This document shows, in pieces, positions 1 through 9,853 of a DNA stretch of 32,329 nucleotides (position 1 is the first letter of the stretch; each line of letters starts with the position of its first letter). The stretch covers positions 1 to 32,329 of the forward strand of contig CALYPF010000029.1 in assembly GCA_945271245.1 (NCBI GenBank), given 5' to 3'. This DNA comes from an uncultured Enterobacteriaceae bacterium (GTDB lineage: Bacteria; Pseudomonadota; Gammaproteobacteria; Enterobacterales; Enterobacteriaceae). The notes below the pieces were generated by a model. The model had not been told where the DNA came from. It was given only the letters and a program-made list of their open reading frames with translations, and made no database searches. The translations under genes and the position numbers were made by a program.

Positions 1-51
1 TAGACCGTTGGTGGTGACGGTAAGTGGATCACTTTTTACCCGTTGTTGACA
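1..51. mobile_element. Partial insertion-sequence terminus, IS21-like (left window end)
   Basis: These bases recur exactly, as reverse complement, at 32278-32328. Read inward from the flank, the element begins TGTCAACAACGGG and continues with a near-palindromic AAGTGATCCACTT block. A 5' TG end and an internal GTAAAAANTGNNCCACTT-type block are typical of IS21-family ends. The element body would lie to the left of the window; no transposase is visible here. The IS boundary is placed at 51 because the right-hand copy joins yoaE coding sequence at the corresponding point; base 52 also matches, probably by chance. The family assignment comes from recalled end motifs, not from a search. Confidence 0.6.
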
Positions 52-60
52 ATTGATTAA

Positions 61-318
61 TTAATTTATCTCATCACTCAGACCATTCAGGGCTGCAGGG
101 AACGGAAATGCCACCGGAGCATATGTTCGCCCGAGCCGGTGCCGATTGATTACCCACAGATAGCACATTCTCCCGCCACCGAATGCCCCTGCGGCTTTCA
201 CCCCATAGTATATTTTCTCAGGCGGTACCCAATTTTGCGGGAAGTAGCAATCCTGGCGTAACGATGAAGCAGCGAGCACGTTACGCCCCGCGAGATGCAT
301 GAACAGTAAGCAGCGCAA
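61..318 (-). CDS. Hypothetical 85-residue ORF, unrecognised
   Basis: This open frame starts at TTG and ends just before the left IS terminus. I do not recognise the product. Its middle part (WVPPEKIYYGVKAAGAFGGG) and the aromatic, basic stretch after it look protein-like rather than random. A GGAGG lies only two bases before the TTG, too close for a normal ribosome binding site, and the next ATG at codon 7 has none. It could be the 3' remnant of a decayed gene or a chance frame. Confidence 0.25.
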   Translation of the reverse strand: MRCLLFMHLAGRNVLAASSLRQDCYFPQNWVPPEKIYYGVKAAGAFGGGRMCYLWVINRHRLGRTYAPVAFPFPAALNGLSDEIN

Positions 319-865
319 TCCTCCATCGCGTCAACACGCCTTTAATCCGGCCTTTATTGCGAATAGTTATCTACTTAATGGCTGCCTCAAAGGGTTATTA
401 CAAAATGGGGCGTGATAGTCGTCGCAGGCTATCTGTGCAATTACCTGCCGCATCGCTTATTACCGCTTAAATACCGCGTATTCATGGCAATTTTATGCCT
501 CGGTTAAAGCAGCGGGATACCGATCGGTTTGCCTGCTCCGGTAATTATCTCAGCATCACTCCTTTTCCATAAAATACAGATAGTTACCTGTCATTATCCC
601 ACATCTTTGCTAGCTGCAGGCGCGGGGGACCTGGCCTAATAAACGCCCGACATCGTCTTCTGGATACGTTTACCCGGTTTATTTATTGGGCGACTACGGG
701 CAGGCGTTACCGTATTCACATCCCCCGACGCCGCGCGCATTGCCGAGTGGTAATATCGCTGATTTTCATAATGAAAATTGATAAACCTAATAATAAAGCG
801 GCACTGGAAGTTATAGAAACCTGCTTCTATGTTTAAAGACCTGTTTCAGAAAGTGAGGAGATAAC
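319..865. other. Gene-poor stretch, probably decayed DNA
   Basis: No full-length gene is visible. On the plus strand, short stop-bounded frames read like protein pieces: about 43 codons from 376 to 507 with a hydrophobic WGVIVVAGYLCNYL core, and a frame from about 637 to 750 containing DIVFWIRLPGLFIGRLRAG. Neither has a start codon with a ribosome binding site, and I cannot name a parent gene. The last bases hold the ribosome binding site and presumably the promoter of the deaminase at 866. Confidence 0.4.
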
Positions 866-1330
866 GTGGATTACATTCAACGCACTATCGATCTTGCCAT
901 GAAAAATGTAGAAGCCGGCGGCCGCCCCTTTGCTACCGTCATCGTCCGCAACGGCGAAATTGTGGCCGAAAGCCCGAATCTGGTTGCACAAACGCACGAT
1001 CCCACCGCGCATGCGGAAATTCTGGCCATTCGCGCCGCTTGTCAAAAGTTACAAACCGAAAATTTAACCGACTGCGATATCTATATTCTCGCAAGCCCGT
1101 GCCCGATGTGCCTTGGCTCGCTGTATTACTGCAGCCCAAGGCAGGTAACCTATATCACCGCCCGGGAAGATTACGCGCCTTACTACCGCGACGATCGTAA
1201 ATACTTTGAACTTGAAACCTTCTATGACGAATATAAAAAACCCGTTGCCGAGCGACGCCTGCCAATGACGCAGCATAAAGACGCCACAGCGATCCGCGTT
1301 TATCAGCGCTGGAAAGAACTCAACGGTTAA
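866..1330 (+). CDS. Nucleoside/guanine deaminase family protein (CDA fold)
   Basis: This 154-residue protein belongs to the zinc-dependent cytidine deaminase fold. It has the catalytic HAE motif at residues 49-51 and the zinc-binding PCPMC motif at 78-82 (Cys79, Cys82). Its length and the PTAHAE and PCPMCLG sequences resemble Bacillus-type guanine deaminase (GuaD), which converts guanine to xanthine and ammonia, more than the tRNA adenosine deaminase TadA. The exact substrate cannot be read from sequence. The GTG start is chosen because a strong GAGGAG site lies 5 bases upstream. It appears monocistronic, with a hairpin directly downstream. E. coli has no such gene next to treA, so it is accessory or differently placed here. 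Confidence 0.8.
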   Translation: MDYIQRTIDLAMKNVEAGGRPFATVIVRNGEIVAESPNLVAQTHDPTAHAEILAIRAACQKLQTENLTDCDIYILASPCPMCLGSLYYCSPRQVTYITAREDYAPYYRDDRKYFELETFYDEYKKPVAERRLPMTQHKDATAIRVYQRWKELNG

Positions 1331-1336
1331 TACTAC

Positions 1337-1361
1337 GACGGCGCACCGCCTGCGCCGTCTT
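1337..1361 (+). terminator. Hairpin after the deaminase gene
   Basis: GACGGCGCA (1337-1345) pairs perfectly with TGCGCCGTC (1351-1359) around a CCGCC loop, 7 bases after the stop codon. The T run that follows is weak (TCTTAA), so termination is likely but not certain. Confidence 0.55.
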
Positions 1362-1608
1362 AACGTCTCTCTTTATATTCCAATCCGCCTCGCACTTTTC
1401 GGTTTCTTATCCCGCCCCCCCGCGAAACTCGTCTAAGGTTTTAGGGTGCCGTCTGTGCGCCCACGGCCGCATGCGCCGGCATTTGGGTGATTAAAAGCGA
1501 TGACGAAATGACTTGATATTGCGGCCCGGAGGCGCCGGCGCGTAAAACACTCCTGATTTTGTTAGCGCGTGCCAAAAGTCAAACTCAACGATTAAGGAGA
1601 CTCTCAGG

Positions 1609-3294
1609 ATGATGCCTGCCACTTTCTGGCTCCCACGCAGCCTGCTACTTAGCGCATCGCTACTTTTTATCGCAGCTCCGCTACCGCTCATCGCGGCTGA
1701 CGGTGAAAAGCCGCAGCAGGAAACCGCGTTGCCATCACCGCCGGACGTTCTGTTAGGTCCTTTATTCGATGCGGTCCAGCGCGCCCGCTTATTTAACGAT
1801 CAAAAAATCTTCGCCGATGCGATACCGAAACACGCCCCCTCAGCGATCGTTGCCGACTGGCAAATGCAGCGCCACCTTTCTGGCTTCAACCTGCGCCATT
1901 TTATCGAATTCAACTTTAACCTGCCCCCTGCGCCGAAAAAATATACCCCGCCGCAGGGAGAAAGCCTGCGTACACATATCAATAATCTATGGCCGGTGCT
2001 TACGCGGGAAACCAAAACCACGCCGCGCGGAGGTTCGCTTCTCGCACTGCCTCACCCGTATGTGGTTCCGGGCGGGCGCTTCCGGGAAGTGTATTACTGG
2101 GACAGCTACTTTACCATGCTTGGCCTCGCGCAAAGCGGGCGCTGGGAAAGCGTACGCCATATGGTTGATAACTTCGCCTGGGAGATAGACCGCTGGGGGC
2201 ACATTCCCAACGGGAATCGCAGCTATTATCTCAGCCGTTCACAACCGCCGTTTTTTGCACTAATGGTGGATCTCCTGGCCAGCCATGAGGGAGAAAAGAC
2301 GCTGGTGCGTTACCTGCCTCAGTTACAAAAAGAGCATGCATGGTGGATGGACGGCGCAGAGGAAGTGGATAACGGCCACGCGCGGCTGCGCGTCGTTAAA
2401 TTGCGCGACGGCAGTTTATTAAACCGATATTGGGACGATCGGGCGCTGCCTCGCCCCGAATCATGGGCAGAAGATATTCAGACCGCGCACGATAATCCCA
2501 AGCGCTCCGCCGCCGATATCTATCGCGACCTGCGGGCAGGCGCCGCATCGGGATGGGATTTTAGTTCACGCTGGCTGGACAATCCGGCAAAACTCAGCAC
2601 CATTCATACCACAAAGATTGTCCCCGTCGATTTAAACGCCCTGCTCTGGCAGCTTGAAAAGACACTGGCTCGTGCGGCCGAGGCTGCGGGGGATAATGCA
2701 TTGAGCGAGCGCTATAAGACGCTTGCACAGGCGCGCCAGCGCGCAATTGAAACCCATCTGTGGAATGACGACACGGGCTGGTACGCCGATTACGACTTAC
2801 GCCGTGAAAAAACGCGCAGTCAGCTAACTGCTGCAACGCTGTTCCCGCTTTATGTCGGGCTGGCGCCCGATGCGCGCGCGGATAAAACGGCACGCGCCGT
2901 GCGCAACGGGCTGCTGAAACCGGGCGGGCTTGTCACCACCACGGAAAATACCGGCCAGCAGTGGGACGCGCCAAACGGATGGGCGCCATTACAGTGGGTC
3001 GCCATTGAAGGCCTCAATCGTTATCACCATGAGGCGCTGGCGCAGGATATCGCGTGGCGATTCTTAAACACGGTACAAAATACCTTTAACCGGGAACGCA
3101 AGTTGGTTGAGAAATATAATGTCACAGCGCCGGGCCTGGGCGGCGGCGGGGAATATCCGCTTCAGGACGGTTTCGGCTGGAGCAATGGCGTCACGCTGAA
3201 AATACTAGAGCTGCTGTGCCAGGAGACCAGGCCCTGCGATAACGTACCGAAGCAGCCACCGGCCGGAATTGTCGCTCAGGAGAATACTCTCTGA
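1609..3294 (+). CDS. treA: Periplasmic trehalase (GH37)
   Basis: Hydrolyses trehalose to two glucose molecules in the periplasm, allowing growth on trehalose at high osmolarity. The 561-residue product starts with a signal peptide (hydrophobic stretch about 10-29, likely cut near residue 30). Both trehalase signatures are present: [15 protein letters not shown] and [10 protein letters not shown]. The acid/base residues of the GH37 family correspond to Asp317 (in SGWDFSSRW) and Glu501 (in VEKYN), matching Asp312 and Glu496 of E. coli TreA with a constant offset. A start at the second ATG (codon 2) is equally possible. An AAGGAG lies about 10 bases upstream. It converges on emtA with a shared hairpin between them. 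It looks intact. Confidence 0.95.
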   Translation: MMPATFWLPRSLLLSASLLFIAAPLPLIAADGEKPQQETALPSPPDVLLGPLFDAVQRARLFNDQKIFADAIPKHAPSAIVADWQMQRHLSGFNLRHFIEFNFNLPPAPKKYTPPQGESLRTHINNLWPVLTRETKTTPRGGSLLALPHPYVVPGGRFREVYYWDSYFTMLGLAQSGRWESVRHMVDNFAWEIDRWGHIPNGNRSYYLSRSQPPFFALMVDLLASHEGEKTLVRYLPQLQKEHAWWMDGAEEVDNGHARLRVVKLRDGSLLNRYWDDRALPRPESWAEDIQTAHDNPKRSAADIYRDLRAGAASGWDFSSRWLDNPAKLSTIHTTKIVPVDLNALLWQLEKTLARAAEAAGDNALSERYKTLAQARQRAIETHLWNDDTGWYADYDLRREKTRSQLTAATLFPLYVGLAPDARADKTARAVRNGLLKPGGLVTTTENTGQQWDAPNGWAPLQWVAIEGLNRYHHEALAQDIAWRFLNTVQNTFNRERKLVEKYNVTAPGLGGGGEYPLQDGFGWSNGVTLKILELLCQETRPCDNVPKQPPAGIVAQENTL

Positions 3295-3314
3295 ATCCAC
3301 AGCCCAATGTAAAG

Positions 3315-3345
3315 CGGGAGTCCGTAACGCTGGCTCCCGTCATTT
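3315..3345. terminator. Hairpin between convergent treA and emtA
   Basis: CGGGAG (3315-3320) pairs with CTCCCG (3334-3339) around a 13-base loop, followed by TCATTTT. It lies in the 61-bp gap between convergent stop codons. The large loop makes it a moderate candidate. Confidence 0.4.
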
Positions 3346-3355
3346 TACTCCAAAC

Positions 3356-3967
3356 TCAGACGTTCTCCATCGCGCGCTTAACTTTCCATAAATAGCGCGG
3401 AGCCTGTGATGAAGGATGATTATCCATTACATATTGCCAAAAATCCTGCGGCGACAGCGCGTTTATCTGCGCTATCGCCTTATTGCGATCCGATGAAAAT
3501 ATCCACAGCAGCACGCCGTCTCCGTTGACATAGGCCACTATCAGCGCATATTCCATGGTCTGTGGATTTTCAATACCGCGTAAAATGCCTGACTGTAAAA
3601 TACTGAGATAGGCCGCGCCGATATCAATATTACGCGCCGGATCTTTTAGCTCGCGCGCGCTGGGCTGCCCGCTTTTACCCTGCTGGCGCCACACTTCCCG
3701 CCCGGCGGTAGAGGCTTTTATTTGCATGAGGCCCACGGCGTTAGAGGAACTTACCAGCGTCGGATTACCGCCGGACTCAACGGCAATAATAGCCGTTATC
3801 AGCCTTGGGCTAACGCCCCAGTTCTCCCCCGCCTCTTCCGACAGCGGCATCCAGGTTTGCGCCCCGGAAACCGGCCTTTGGGGCGTCCATCCGTTTTCCC
3901 GATGCGGCGTTTTCCCGGAACAGCCCACCAGTAGCAGGCCTAACACAATTACCCATCTTAACTTCAC
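3356..3967 (-). CDS. emtA: Membrane-bound lytic murein endotransglycosylase A
   Basis: Outer-membrane lipoprotein that cleaves glycan bonds of murein and releases anhydro-muropeptides for recycling. The GTG start at 3967 gives 203 residues, the E. coli length, with GGGAGCGG about 6 bases upstream; a longer frame to 4051 adds non-homologous residues. The lipobox LLVGC puts the lipidated cysteine at residue 16. The SLT domain contains the catalytic Glu64 in AVESGGNP and the downstream GLMQIKAST motif. The gene is divergent from ldcA, which acts later in the same recycling pathway; the 108-bp gap probably holds both promoters. Confidence 0.92.
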   Translation of the reverse strand: MKLRWVIVLGLLLVGCSGKTPHRENGWTPQRPVSGAQTWMPLSEEAGENWGVSPRLITAIIAVESGGNPTLVSSSNAVGLMQIKASTAGREVWRQQGKSGQPSARELKDPARNIDIGAAYLSILQSGILRGIENPQTMEYALIVAYVNGDGVLLWIFSSDRNKAIAQINALSPQDFWQYVMDNHPSSQAPRYLWKVKRAMENV

Positions 3968-4075
3968 AGTATCCGCTCCCTGTATTAACGGCCCATGACA
4001 ACTCCCGACGGATGACAACCGCGGCGCTAATCGGCATGATAACCAATTCAAAATTTAATTCAGCAAGGAATTGCC

Positions 4076-4993
4076 ATGGCGATTTTTCATCTGATAGCGC
4101 CTTCCGGATACTGTATACAGCAGGACGCGGCAATACGCGGCGTCGAGAGACTGCGGGCTCAGGGCCACTCGGTTCGTCATAGTGACGTTATTTCGCGCCG
4201 CGAGCAGCGTTTCGCCGGCGGCGATGCCGAACGACTTGCCGATCTCAACGCATTAGCCAGGCTGGAGAGTACGCCTCAGATAGCGCTGGCGGTGCGTGGC
4301 GGTTACGGCGTCACGCGATTATTACCGAACATTCAGTTTGCCGCCATCGCCGCCCGGCTGCGGCAGTCCCCGCTTATCGTGTGCGGCCACAGCGATTTTA
4401 CCGCCTTTCAATTGGCTCTTTTAGCTAAGGAAAACGCCGTAACTTTTAGCGGCCCAATGCTGGCCGGCAACTTTGGCGCGGCCGCGCCCAGCGAGTTTAC
4501 CGAGCGTCACTTTTGGCAGGCGCTGCACTCACCGCGTTTCACACTGACATGGCGCTCTCAACACGCGCCGTTTATCGCTACGGGTACGGTGTGGGGCGGT
4601 AACTTAGCCATGCTGGTCTCGCTATTAGGAACGCCGTGGTTCCCGCAGATTACGAATGGCATTTTGGTGATAGAAGATATCAATGAACACCCATTCCGCA
4701 TTGAACGCATGCTGCTGCAATTGCTGGATGCCAGGGTGCTGCCCCGCCAGCGCGCGCTTGTTTTCGGTAGCTTTAGCGCAGCGAAAACCAATGATTATGA
4801 CGCCGGTTTTGATTTGCAAAGCGTGCGAGATACGCTGCGCCGGCGTCTGGATATTCCGATTATCGACGGTTTATGCTTCGGCCACGAACCGGATACGGTT
4901 ACGCTGCCACTCGGCGCCTGCGGCGAGCTCTGCCACAGCGGCAACGAGGCCGCGTTAACGTTAAGCGGTCATCCCACTCTGCCGATAAATTAA
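4076..4993 (+). CDS. ldcA: Muramoyltetrapeptide L,D-carboxypeptidase
   Basis: Cytoplasmic S66-family serine peptidase that removes the terminal D-Ala from recycled murein tetrapeptides, giving tripeptides that can be re-used. The 305-residue protein starts MAIFHLIAPSGYC as in E. coli LdcA (304 residues). The nucleophile is Ser106 in CGHSDF; the acidic and histidine members of the triad fit VIEDINEHP and CFGHEPDTVTLPLG. The GGYG motif near residue 77 is also present. AAGGA sits 7 bases before the ATG. It is divergent from emtA. Confidence 0.94.
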   Translation: MAIFHLIAPSGYCIQQDAAIRGVERLRAQGHSVRHSDVISRREQRFAGGDAERLADLNALARLESTPQIALAVRGGYGVTRLLPNIQFAAIAARLRQSPLIVCGHSDFTAFQLALLAKENAVTFSGPMLAGNFGAAAPSEFTERHFWQALHSPRFTLTWRSQHAPFIATGTVWGGNLAMLVSLLGTPWFPQITNGILVIEDINEHPFRIERMLLQLLDARVLPRQRALVFGSFSAAKTNDYDAGFDLQSVRDTLRRRLDIPIIDGLCFGHEPDTVTLPLGACGELCHSGNEAALTLSGHPTLPIN

Positions 4994-5245
4994 CGGGCCG
5001 GCGGCCAGTTTGCGTCGAGCTGCGCGCCAAACCCTGGCGAACACGCGGTTAGTAATAATTTCTGCTATGCCCCGGCGTCAATGCGACGAATAAAAATTGC
5101 CAACGATTCGGGGGCGAAAAAACGCTTTGCCGACGCCGTATTATGCGTAACGTTAAAAAAAGCGCGCTCTGTCCCGCTAATCCGTCCATTCATAAGCCAA
5201 AATTATGCTACCGTCTTATCCTAACTTTATGGGAGATAAACTATC

Positions 5246-6982
5246 TTGGATGCCGGGACAATCATTAATCTGTTTATTGTGGCCGCCGCACTGGTTACAT
5301 TCAGTATTCTACTGAGCACGTTCTCATCCCGTCTGGGCATCCCTATTCTGGTTATCTTCCTCGCTATCGGTATGCTCGCCGGCATCGACGGCCCGGGCGG
5401 CATACCCTTCGATAATTATTCTTTTGCCTGGCTAATCAGCAACCTCGCACTGGCGGTTATTCTGCTGGACGGCGGTATGCGCACCCGCGCGGGATCGCTG
5501 CGCGTCGCGCTGGGTCCAGCGCTATCGCTGGCGACCGTCGGCGTTGCCATTACCGCCGGTCTTACCGGCATGGCCGCGGCCTGGCTGTTCGATCTCAGCC
5601 CGATTAACGGTTTATTGATTGGCGCGATTGTCGGGTCTACCGACGCCGCAGCGGTATTTTCACTGCTCGGCGGTAAAGGGCTTAACGAACGCGTTAGCGC
5701 AACGCTTGAAATTGAATCCGGCAGCAACGATCCCATGGCGGTCTTTTTAACCATCACGCTGATTGAAATCATTCAATATCATCAGAGCTTTTCCGCCGGT
5801 GGTTTTATCTCGCACCTGCTGCAGCAATTCGGGTTAGGCATTACCCTCGGCGTCGCGGGCGGCTTTTTACTGCAGCAAACGATTAACCGCATTACGCTAC
5901 CGCAGGGGTTATACCCGCTGCTGGCATTAAGCGGCGGGATTTTGGTGTTCGCCGTCACAACGGCGCTGGACGGCAGCGGCATTCTGGCCGTGTATCTGTG
6001 CGGTTTTTTCCTTGGTAATCGCCCGGTACGCAACCGTTTTGGCATACTGCAAACCTTTGACGGTATCGCCTGGATGGCGCAAATAGGCATGTTCCTGGTA
6101 CTGGGACTACTGGTGACGCCGTCCAGCATTTTACCTATCGCCATTCCCGCGCTGCTGCTGTCACTCTGGCTTATTTTTGTCGCCCGCCCGCTGTCGGTTT
6201 TCGTTGGGCTGCTGCCGTTCCGCAGTTTTAACCTGCGCGAACGTATTTTTATTAGCTGGGTTGGCCTGCGCGGAGCAGTGCCGATTATCCTCGCCGTATT
6301 TCCAATGATGGCCGGGCTTGAGAACGCCCATCTGTTTTTCAATGTCGCCTTCTTCGTGGTTTTGGTTTCTCTGCTGCTGCAGGGGTCTACTCTTAGCTGG
6401 GCCGCCAGGCGCGCGCGCCTGGTGGTACCGCTGGTCGGCTGGCCGGTATCGCGGCTGGGATTAGACCTGCACCCCAAAAGTCCGTGGGAACAATTTGTGT
6501 ATCGGCTGGATGCGGAGAAGTGGTGCGTTGGCGCGGCTCTGCGCGATTTGCAAATGCCGAATGATACCCGCATTGCAGCGCTGTTTCGTAATAACAAGCT
6601 GTTACACCCAACCGGCAGTACCCGCCTGCTTGAAGGCGATATCCTGTGCGTTATTGGGCGCGAGCGCGATTTACCCGCGCTGGGAAAACTGTTTAGCCAG
6701 TCACCGCCAGAGGATATGGACCAGCGCTTTTTCGGCGATTTTATTCTTGAAGCCAACGCGCATTTTAGCGATGTCGCTACGATTTACGGGCTGGATCTGC
6801 CGGATGAAATGAATGTGCAGCAGACACTGGGGGAAATGATCACCGCCCAACTAGGCGGGGCACCGGTGGTTGGCGATCAAATAGAATTCGCCGGTATGCT
6901 CTGGAGCGTGGCGGAAAAAGAAGAGAATAGTGTGCGTAAGGTCGGGGTACGCGTTGCCGTCGATGAGGCGGATAAAGCCTGA
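5246..6982 (+). CDS. cvrA: Potassium/proton antiporter (CPA1, NhaP2/CvrA)
   Basis: Inner-membrane monovalent cation/proton antiporter that exports K+ in exchange for H+. The 578 residues equal the E. coli length. About 12 membrane segments fill residues 1-390, with conserved [10 protein letters not shown] and [14 protein letters not shown] motifs. A cytosolic TrkA-C/RCK-type domain follows ([28 protein letters not shown]) and probably senses nucleotide or ion state, then a C-terminal CorC/HlyC-like part ([15 protein letters not shown]). Translation starts at TTG, preceded by GGGAGA. The 252-bp region upstream of the start shows no gene. It converges on dadX. Confidence 0.93.
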   Translation: MDAGTIINLFIVAAALVTFSILLSTFSSRLGIPILVIFLAIGMLAGIDGPGGIPFDNYSFAWLISNLALAVILLDGGMRTRAGSLRVALGPALSLATVGVAITAGLTGMAAAWLFDLSPINGLLIGAIVGSTDAAAVFSLLGGKGLNERVSATLEIESGSNDPMAVFLTITLIEIIQYHQSFSAGGFISHLLQQFGLGITLGVAGGFLLQQTINRITLPQGLYPLLALSGGILVFAVTTALDGSGILAVYLCGFFLGNRPVRNRFGILQTFDGIAWMAQIGMFLVLGLLVTPSSILPIAIPALLLSLWLIFVARPLSVFVGLLPFRSFNLRERIFISWVGLRGAVPIILAVFPMMAGLENAHLFFNVAFFVVLVSLLLQGSTLSWAARRARLVVPLVGWPVSRLGLDLHPKSPWEQFVYRLDAEKWCVGAALRDLQMPNDTRIAALFRNNKLLHPTGSTRLLEGDILCVIGRERDLPALGKLFSQSPPEDMDQRFFGDFILEANAHFSDVATIYGLDLPDEMNVQQTLGEMITAQLGGAPVVGDQIEFAGMLWSVAEKEENSVRKVGVRVAVDEADKA

Positions 6983-7146
6983 GCCAAACGCTTTCCCCCG
7001 GCATCGGACTCTCACGGTGCGCTGGTATAACCTACCAGCCCTGAGATTAAACAGGTGCCAGAGTAAGTATTTAGCGCGGGCGAAATATGACACAGTGCCG
7101 CGACGTTTTGCGCAGGGCTAGCAGGCCTGATTATCCCTTGTAATTC

Positions 7147-8217
7147 TTATTCCGTCACAACCGGTACGCGCGGCGCCAGCGCGCACATTAACTCATAACC
7201 GATAGTCCCCGCCGCCGCCGCGACATCATCAATTTTTATCTGGCTACCCCACAGTTCTACCGGGCTGCCGATCCCGGCCTGCGGACAGGGCGTTAAATCC
7301 ACCGCGAGCATATCCATGGAAACCATACCCAATGTGCCGGTGCGGCTGCCGTCAACCAGCACCGGAGTGCCGTTCGGCGCCGTGCGCGGGTATCCATCCG
7401 CATAGCCGCAGGCAACAATACCAATGCGCTGCTCACCCCGCGCGCGCCAGCGGCTTCCGTATCCCACGCCGTCCCCGGCTTTCAGCGTCTGCACGCCGAT
7501 AATCTCACTTTTTAGCGTCATTGCCGGCTGCAAACCGCATCCGGCAATATCCTGCCAGCGGCCGGATGGGGAAGCGCCGTACAAAACAATGCCCGGACGT
7601 ACCCATTGATGGTGGGTTTCAGGATGCCAGAGCGTCGCCGCGGAATTAGCCAGCGAACGCGGCGCGTCGATGCCTTCCAGCGCCTGCTCAATCACCTGAA
7701 GCGGCCGGGCGATGCCGTCAGGGCTGTCAGCATTGGCGAAATGGGACATTAACGTAACGGTGCCAACATTCCCCAGGTAGCGCAGCCGCTGCCAGACCGT
7801 GTGAACCCTGTCAGGCGCGAATCCCAGCCGGTTCATCCCGCTGTTCATCTTGAGATAAACATCGACGGGTGCTTTCAGGCGGGCATCGGCCAGCGCTTTT
7901 AACTGCCAGTTACTGTGAATACTGGTAGTCAACCGATACTCATCAATCAGTTTCAATTCTTCAGCGTAGAAAAAGCCTTCCAGCAGTAATATTGGCCCTT
8001 TCCACCCCTGCTCCCGTAACAAAACGGCCTCCTCTATATTCAGTAGCGCAAAACCGTCCGCATCGCACAGCGCAGGCCAGGCGCGAGCCAGCCCGTGCCC
8101 ATAAGCACTGGCTTTTACTACCGCCCACGCGCGCGCCTGCGGGGCTGCCGTGCGTACCTGGCGTAAATTATTGCGTAGCGCATCGTGATGGATAATCGCC
8201 TGAATAGGTCGTGTCAT
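7147..8217 (-). CDS. dadX: Catabolic alanine racemase
   Basis: PLP-dependent enzyme that converts L-alanine to D-alanine, the substrate of DadA. The ATG at 8217 gives 356 residues as in E. coli, with AGGAG upstream. The PLP lysine is Lys35 in [10 protein letters not shown]. The active-site tyrosine region lies around [13 protein letters not shown], and C-terminal GYELMCAL is typical. An upstream in-frame extension to 8316 overlaps the end of dadA and lacks homology. dadX starts 19 bases after dadA stops, so the two form an operon. Confidence 0.95.
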   Translation of the reverse strand: MTRPIQAIIHHDALRNNLRQVRTAAPQARAWAVVKASAYGHGLARAWPALCDADGFALLNIEEAVLLREQGWKGPILLLEGFFYAEELKLIDEYRLTTSIHSNWQLKALADARLKAPVDVYLKMNSGMNRLGFAPDRVHTVWQRLRYLGNVGTVTLMSHFANADSPDGIARPLQVIEQALEGIDAPRSLANSAATLWHPETHHQWVRPGIVLYGASPSGRWQDIAGCGLQPAMTLKSEIIGVQTLKAGDGVGYGSRWRARGEQRIGIVACGYADGYPRTAPNGTPVLVDGSRTGTLGMVSMDMLAVDLTPCPQAGIGSPVELWGSQIKIDDVAAAAGTIGYELMCALAPRVPVVTE

Positions 8218-8236
8218 GTAAGGTTCTCCTGTTCCG

Positions 8237-9535
8237 TTAACGGTGCGCGCCGTGCAAACGCGTCGACGAAGAGCCGCCAGCGTGGCGCCGATAGCGGGCA
8301 ACGGAAAGATCTTCAAATGAAATGGCCGGCGTCCGCCCGGACATAATATCGCTCAGCATTTGCCCGGAGCCGCAGGCCATCGTCCAGCCCAGCGTTCCAT
8401 GCCCGGTGTTCAACCACAAATTCTTGTAGGGCGTTCTACCGACAATTGGCGTACCGTCTGGCGTCATTGGCCTTAAGCCCGCCCAAAATGTCGCCTGCTC
8501 CACGTGACCGCCGCGCGGATAAAGATCCCGAACGACCATTTCCAGAGTTTCTCTGCGGGAGGCGTGCAGACCGGTATTAAAACCTACGATTTCCGCCATT
8601 CCCCCAACCCGAATGCGTTTATCGAAGCGCGTAATCGCAATTTTATAGGTTTCATCCAGCACGGTGGATACCGGCGCCCCCGCTTCATCCGCAATAGGAA
8701 TTGTCAGTGAATAGCCTTTAAGCGGATAAACGGGAATATCGATAAGTCCTTTTAGCATGGCGGTTGAGTAAGAACCCAACGCCATCACATAGCCATCTCC
8801 CTTCACTACCTCGTCACCACACTTCACGCCGCTTATCCGGTCGCCTTCATAAAGCAGCCGGTCAATCGATGTGGAAAACCGAAACACCACGCCGGCCGCG
8901 CGCGCCATTTCCGTTAAACGCTGCGTAAAGAGCTGACAATCACCCGTTTCATCGTTAGGAAGCCGCAGTCCGCCGCTCAATTTATGCGCCACCTCCGCGA
9001 GCGCCGGTTCCACCTGCGCCAGATCTTGGGCGTCCAGAAGCTGATAAGGCACCCCCGCGTCCTCAAGTACCGCGATATCCCTTGATGCGTTTTCATACTG
9101 GCTGGCGCTGCGAAAAAGCTGCAGCGTACCGCCCTGACGCCCTTCATAATTAATCCCGGTGGAGGCACGCAGCGCCTTCAGGCAATCGCGACTGTATTCT
9201 GCCAGTTGCACCATGCGCTCTTTATTTTCCACATAGTGGCGAGCATCGCAGTTGCGCAACATTTGCCACATCCATTTAAGCTGCGCCGCAGTGCCATCCA
9301 GCCGGACAGCCAGCGGCGCGTGACGCTGAAACATCCATTTTATGGCTTTCAGAGGGATACCCGGCGCCGCCCACGGCGTGGCATATCCCGGCGATATTTG
9401 CCCGGCGTTGCCTGCGCTGGTTTCCTGCGCAGAGCCACCTTCCCTGTCGATAACCGTGACATCATGCCCCGCCTGTCGCAAATACCATGCGCTGGTGACA
9501 CCCACTACGCCGCTACCTAAAATGATGACGTGCAT
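8237..9535 (-). CDS. dadA: D-amino acid dehydrogenase, small subunit
   Basis: FAD enzyme at the inner membrane that oxidises D-alanine and other D-amino acids to keto acids and ammonia, passing electrons to quinone. The ATG at 9535 follows GGAGGGGG, giving 432 residues as in E. coli; an upstream extension to 9607 is not homologous. The dinucleotide-binding motif ILGSGVVG is at residues 4-11, followed by [17 protein letters not shown]. The C-terminal [18 protein letters not shown] is the FAD-contacting region. It is first in the dadAX operon. E. coli dadA is controlled by CRP and Lrp; a CRP-like site lies upstream here. Confidence 0.95.
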   Translation of the reverse strand: MHVIILGSGVVGVTSAWYLRQAGHDVTVIDREGGSAQETSAGNAGQISPGYATPWAAPGIPLKAIKWMFQRHAPLAVRLDGTAAQLKWMWQMLRNCDARHYVENKERMVQLAEYSRDCLKALRASTGINYEGRQGGTLQLFRSASQYENASRDIAVLEDAGVPYQLLDAQDLAQVEPALAEVAHKLSGGLRLPNDETGDCQLFTQRLTEMARAAGVVFRFSTSIDRLLYEGDRISGVKCGDEVVKGDGYVMALGSYSTAMLKGLIDIPVYPLKGYSLTIPIADEAGAPVSTVLDETYKIAITRFDKRIRVGGMAEIVGFNTGLHASRRETLEMVVRDLYPRGGHVEQATFWAGLRPMTPDGTPIVGRTPYKNLWLNTGHGTLGWTMACGSGQMLSDIMSGRTPAISFEDLSVARYRRHAGGSSSTRLHGAHR

Positions 9536-9620
9536 TCCCCCTCCCGTATTAAAAGCGCAATATTCTGGATACAGACTGATAACCTGAAAGAAAATATTAT
9601 TCAACATACAGAATAGCTAT

Positions 9621-9636
9621 GATGACGTAGCTCACA
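9621..9636 (-). promoter_or_regulatory. Candidate CRP site upstream of dadA
   Basis: The minus strand reads TGTGAGCTACGTCATC, a perfect TGTGA half-site, six spacer bases and a TCA(CA) half-site with only three matching bases. It lies about 86-101 bases upstream of the dadA start. CRP activation of dadA is established in E. coli; this particular site is inferred from the motif alone. Confidence 0.4.
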
Positions 9637-9853
9637 GCATCGCCGATATAGCTGGAAACGCGCATTTCAGCACCTCCTGCTGCCGCCATAAATGCAACAG
9701 CATTAAATGCCGGGTAAAAACCATAGCACCATAGAAACACCCTGCAAATGGCGTTAAAAAAAGATCCTCCCTGGCTCAGGTCTGCAACCTCTGTTCTATG
9801 CTTGAAAGAAGGTTCTCCATTCAAAGAGAATCACTAACAATGAGGGCGCGCTA

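Noticed and set aside
5782..6756. 324-codon open frame on the minus strand inside cvrA
   Set aside because: It lies antisense to a well-conserved 578-residue antiporter, and its Ser/Arg/Pro-rich translation has no family features. High-GC antisense frames of this sort are common.
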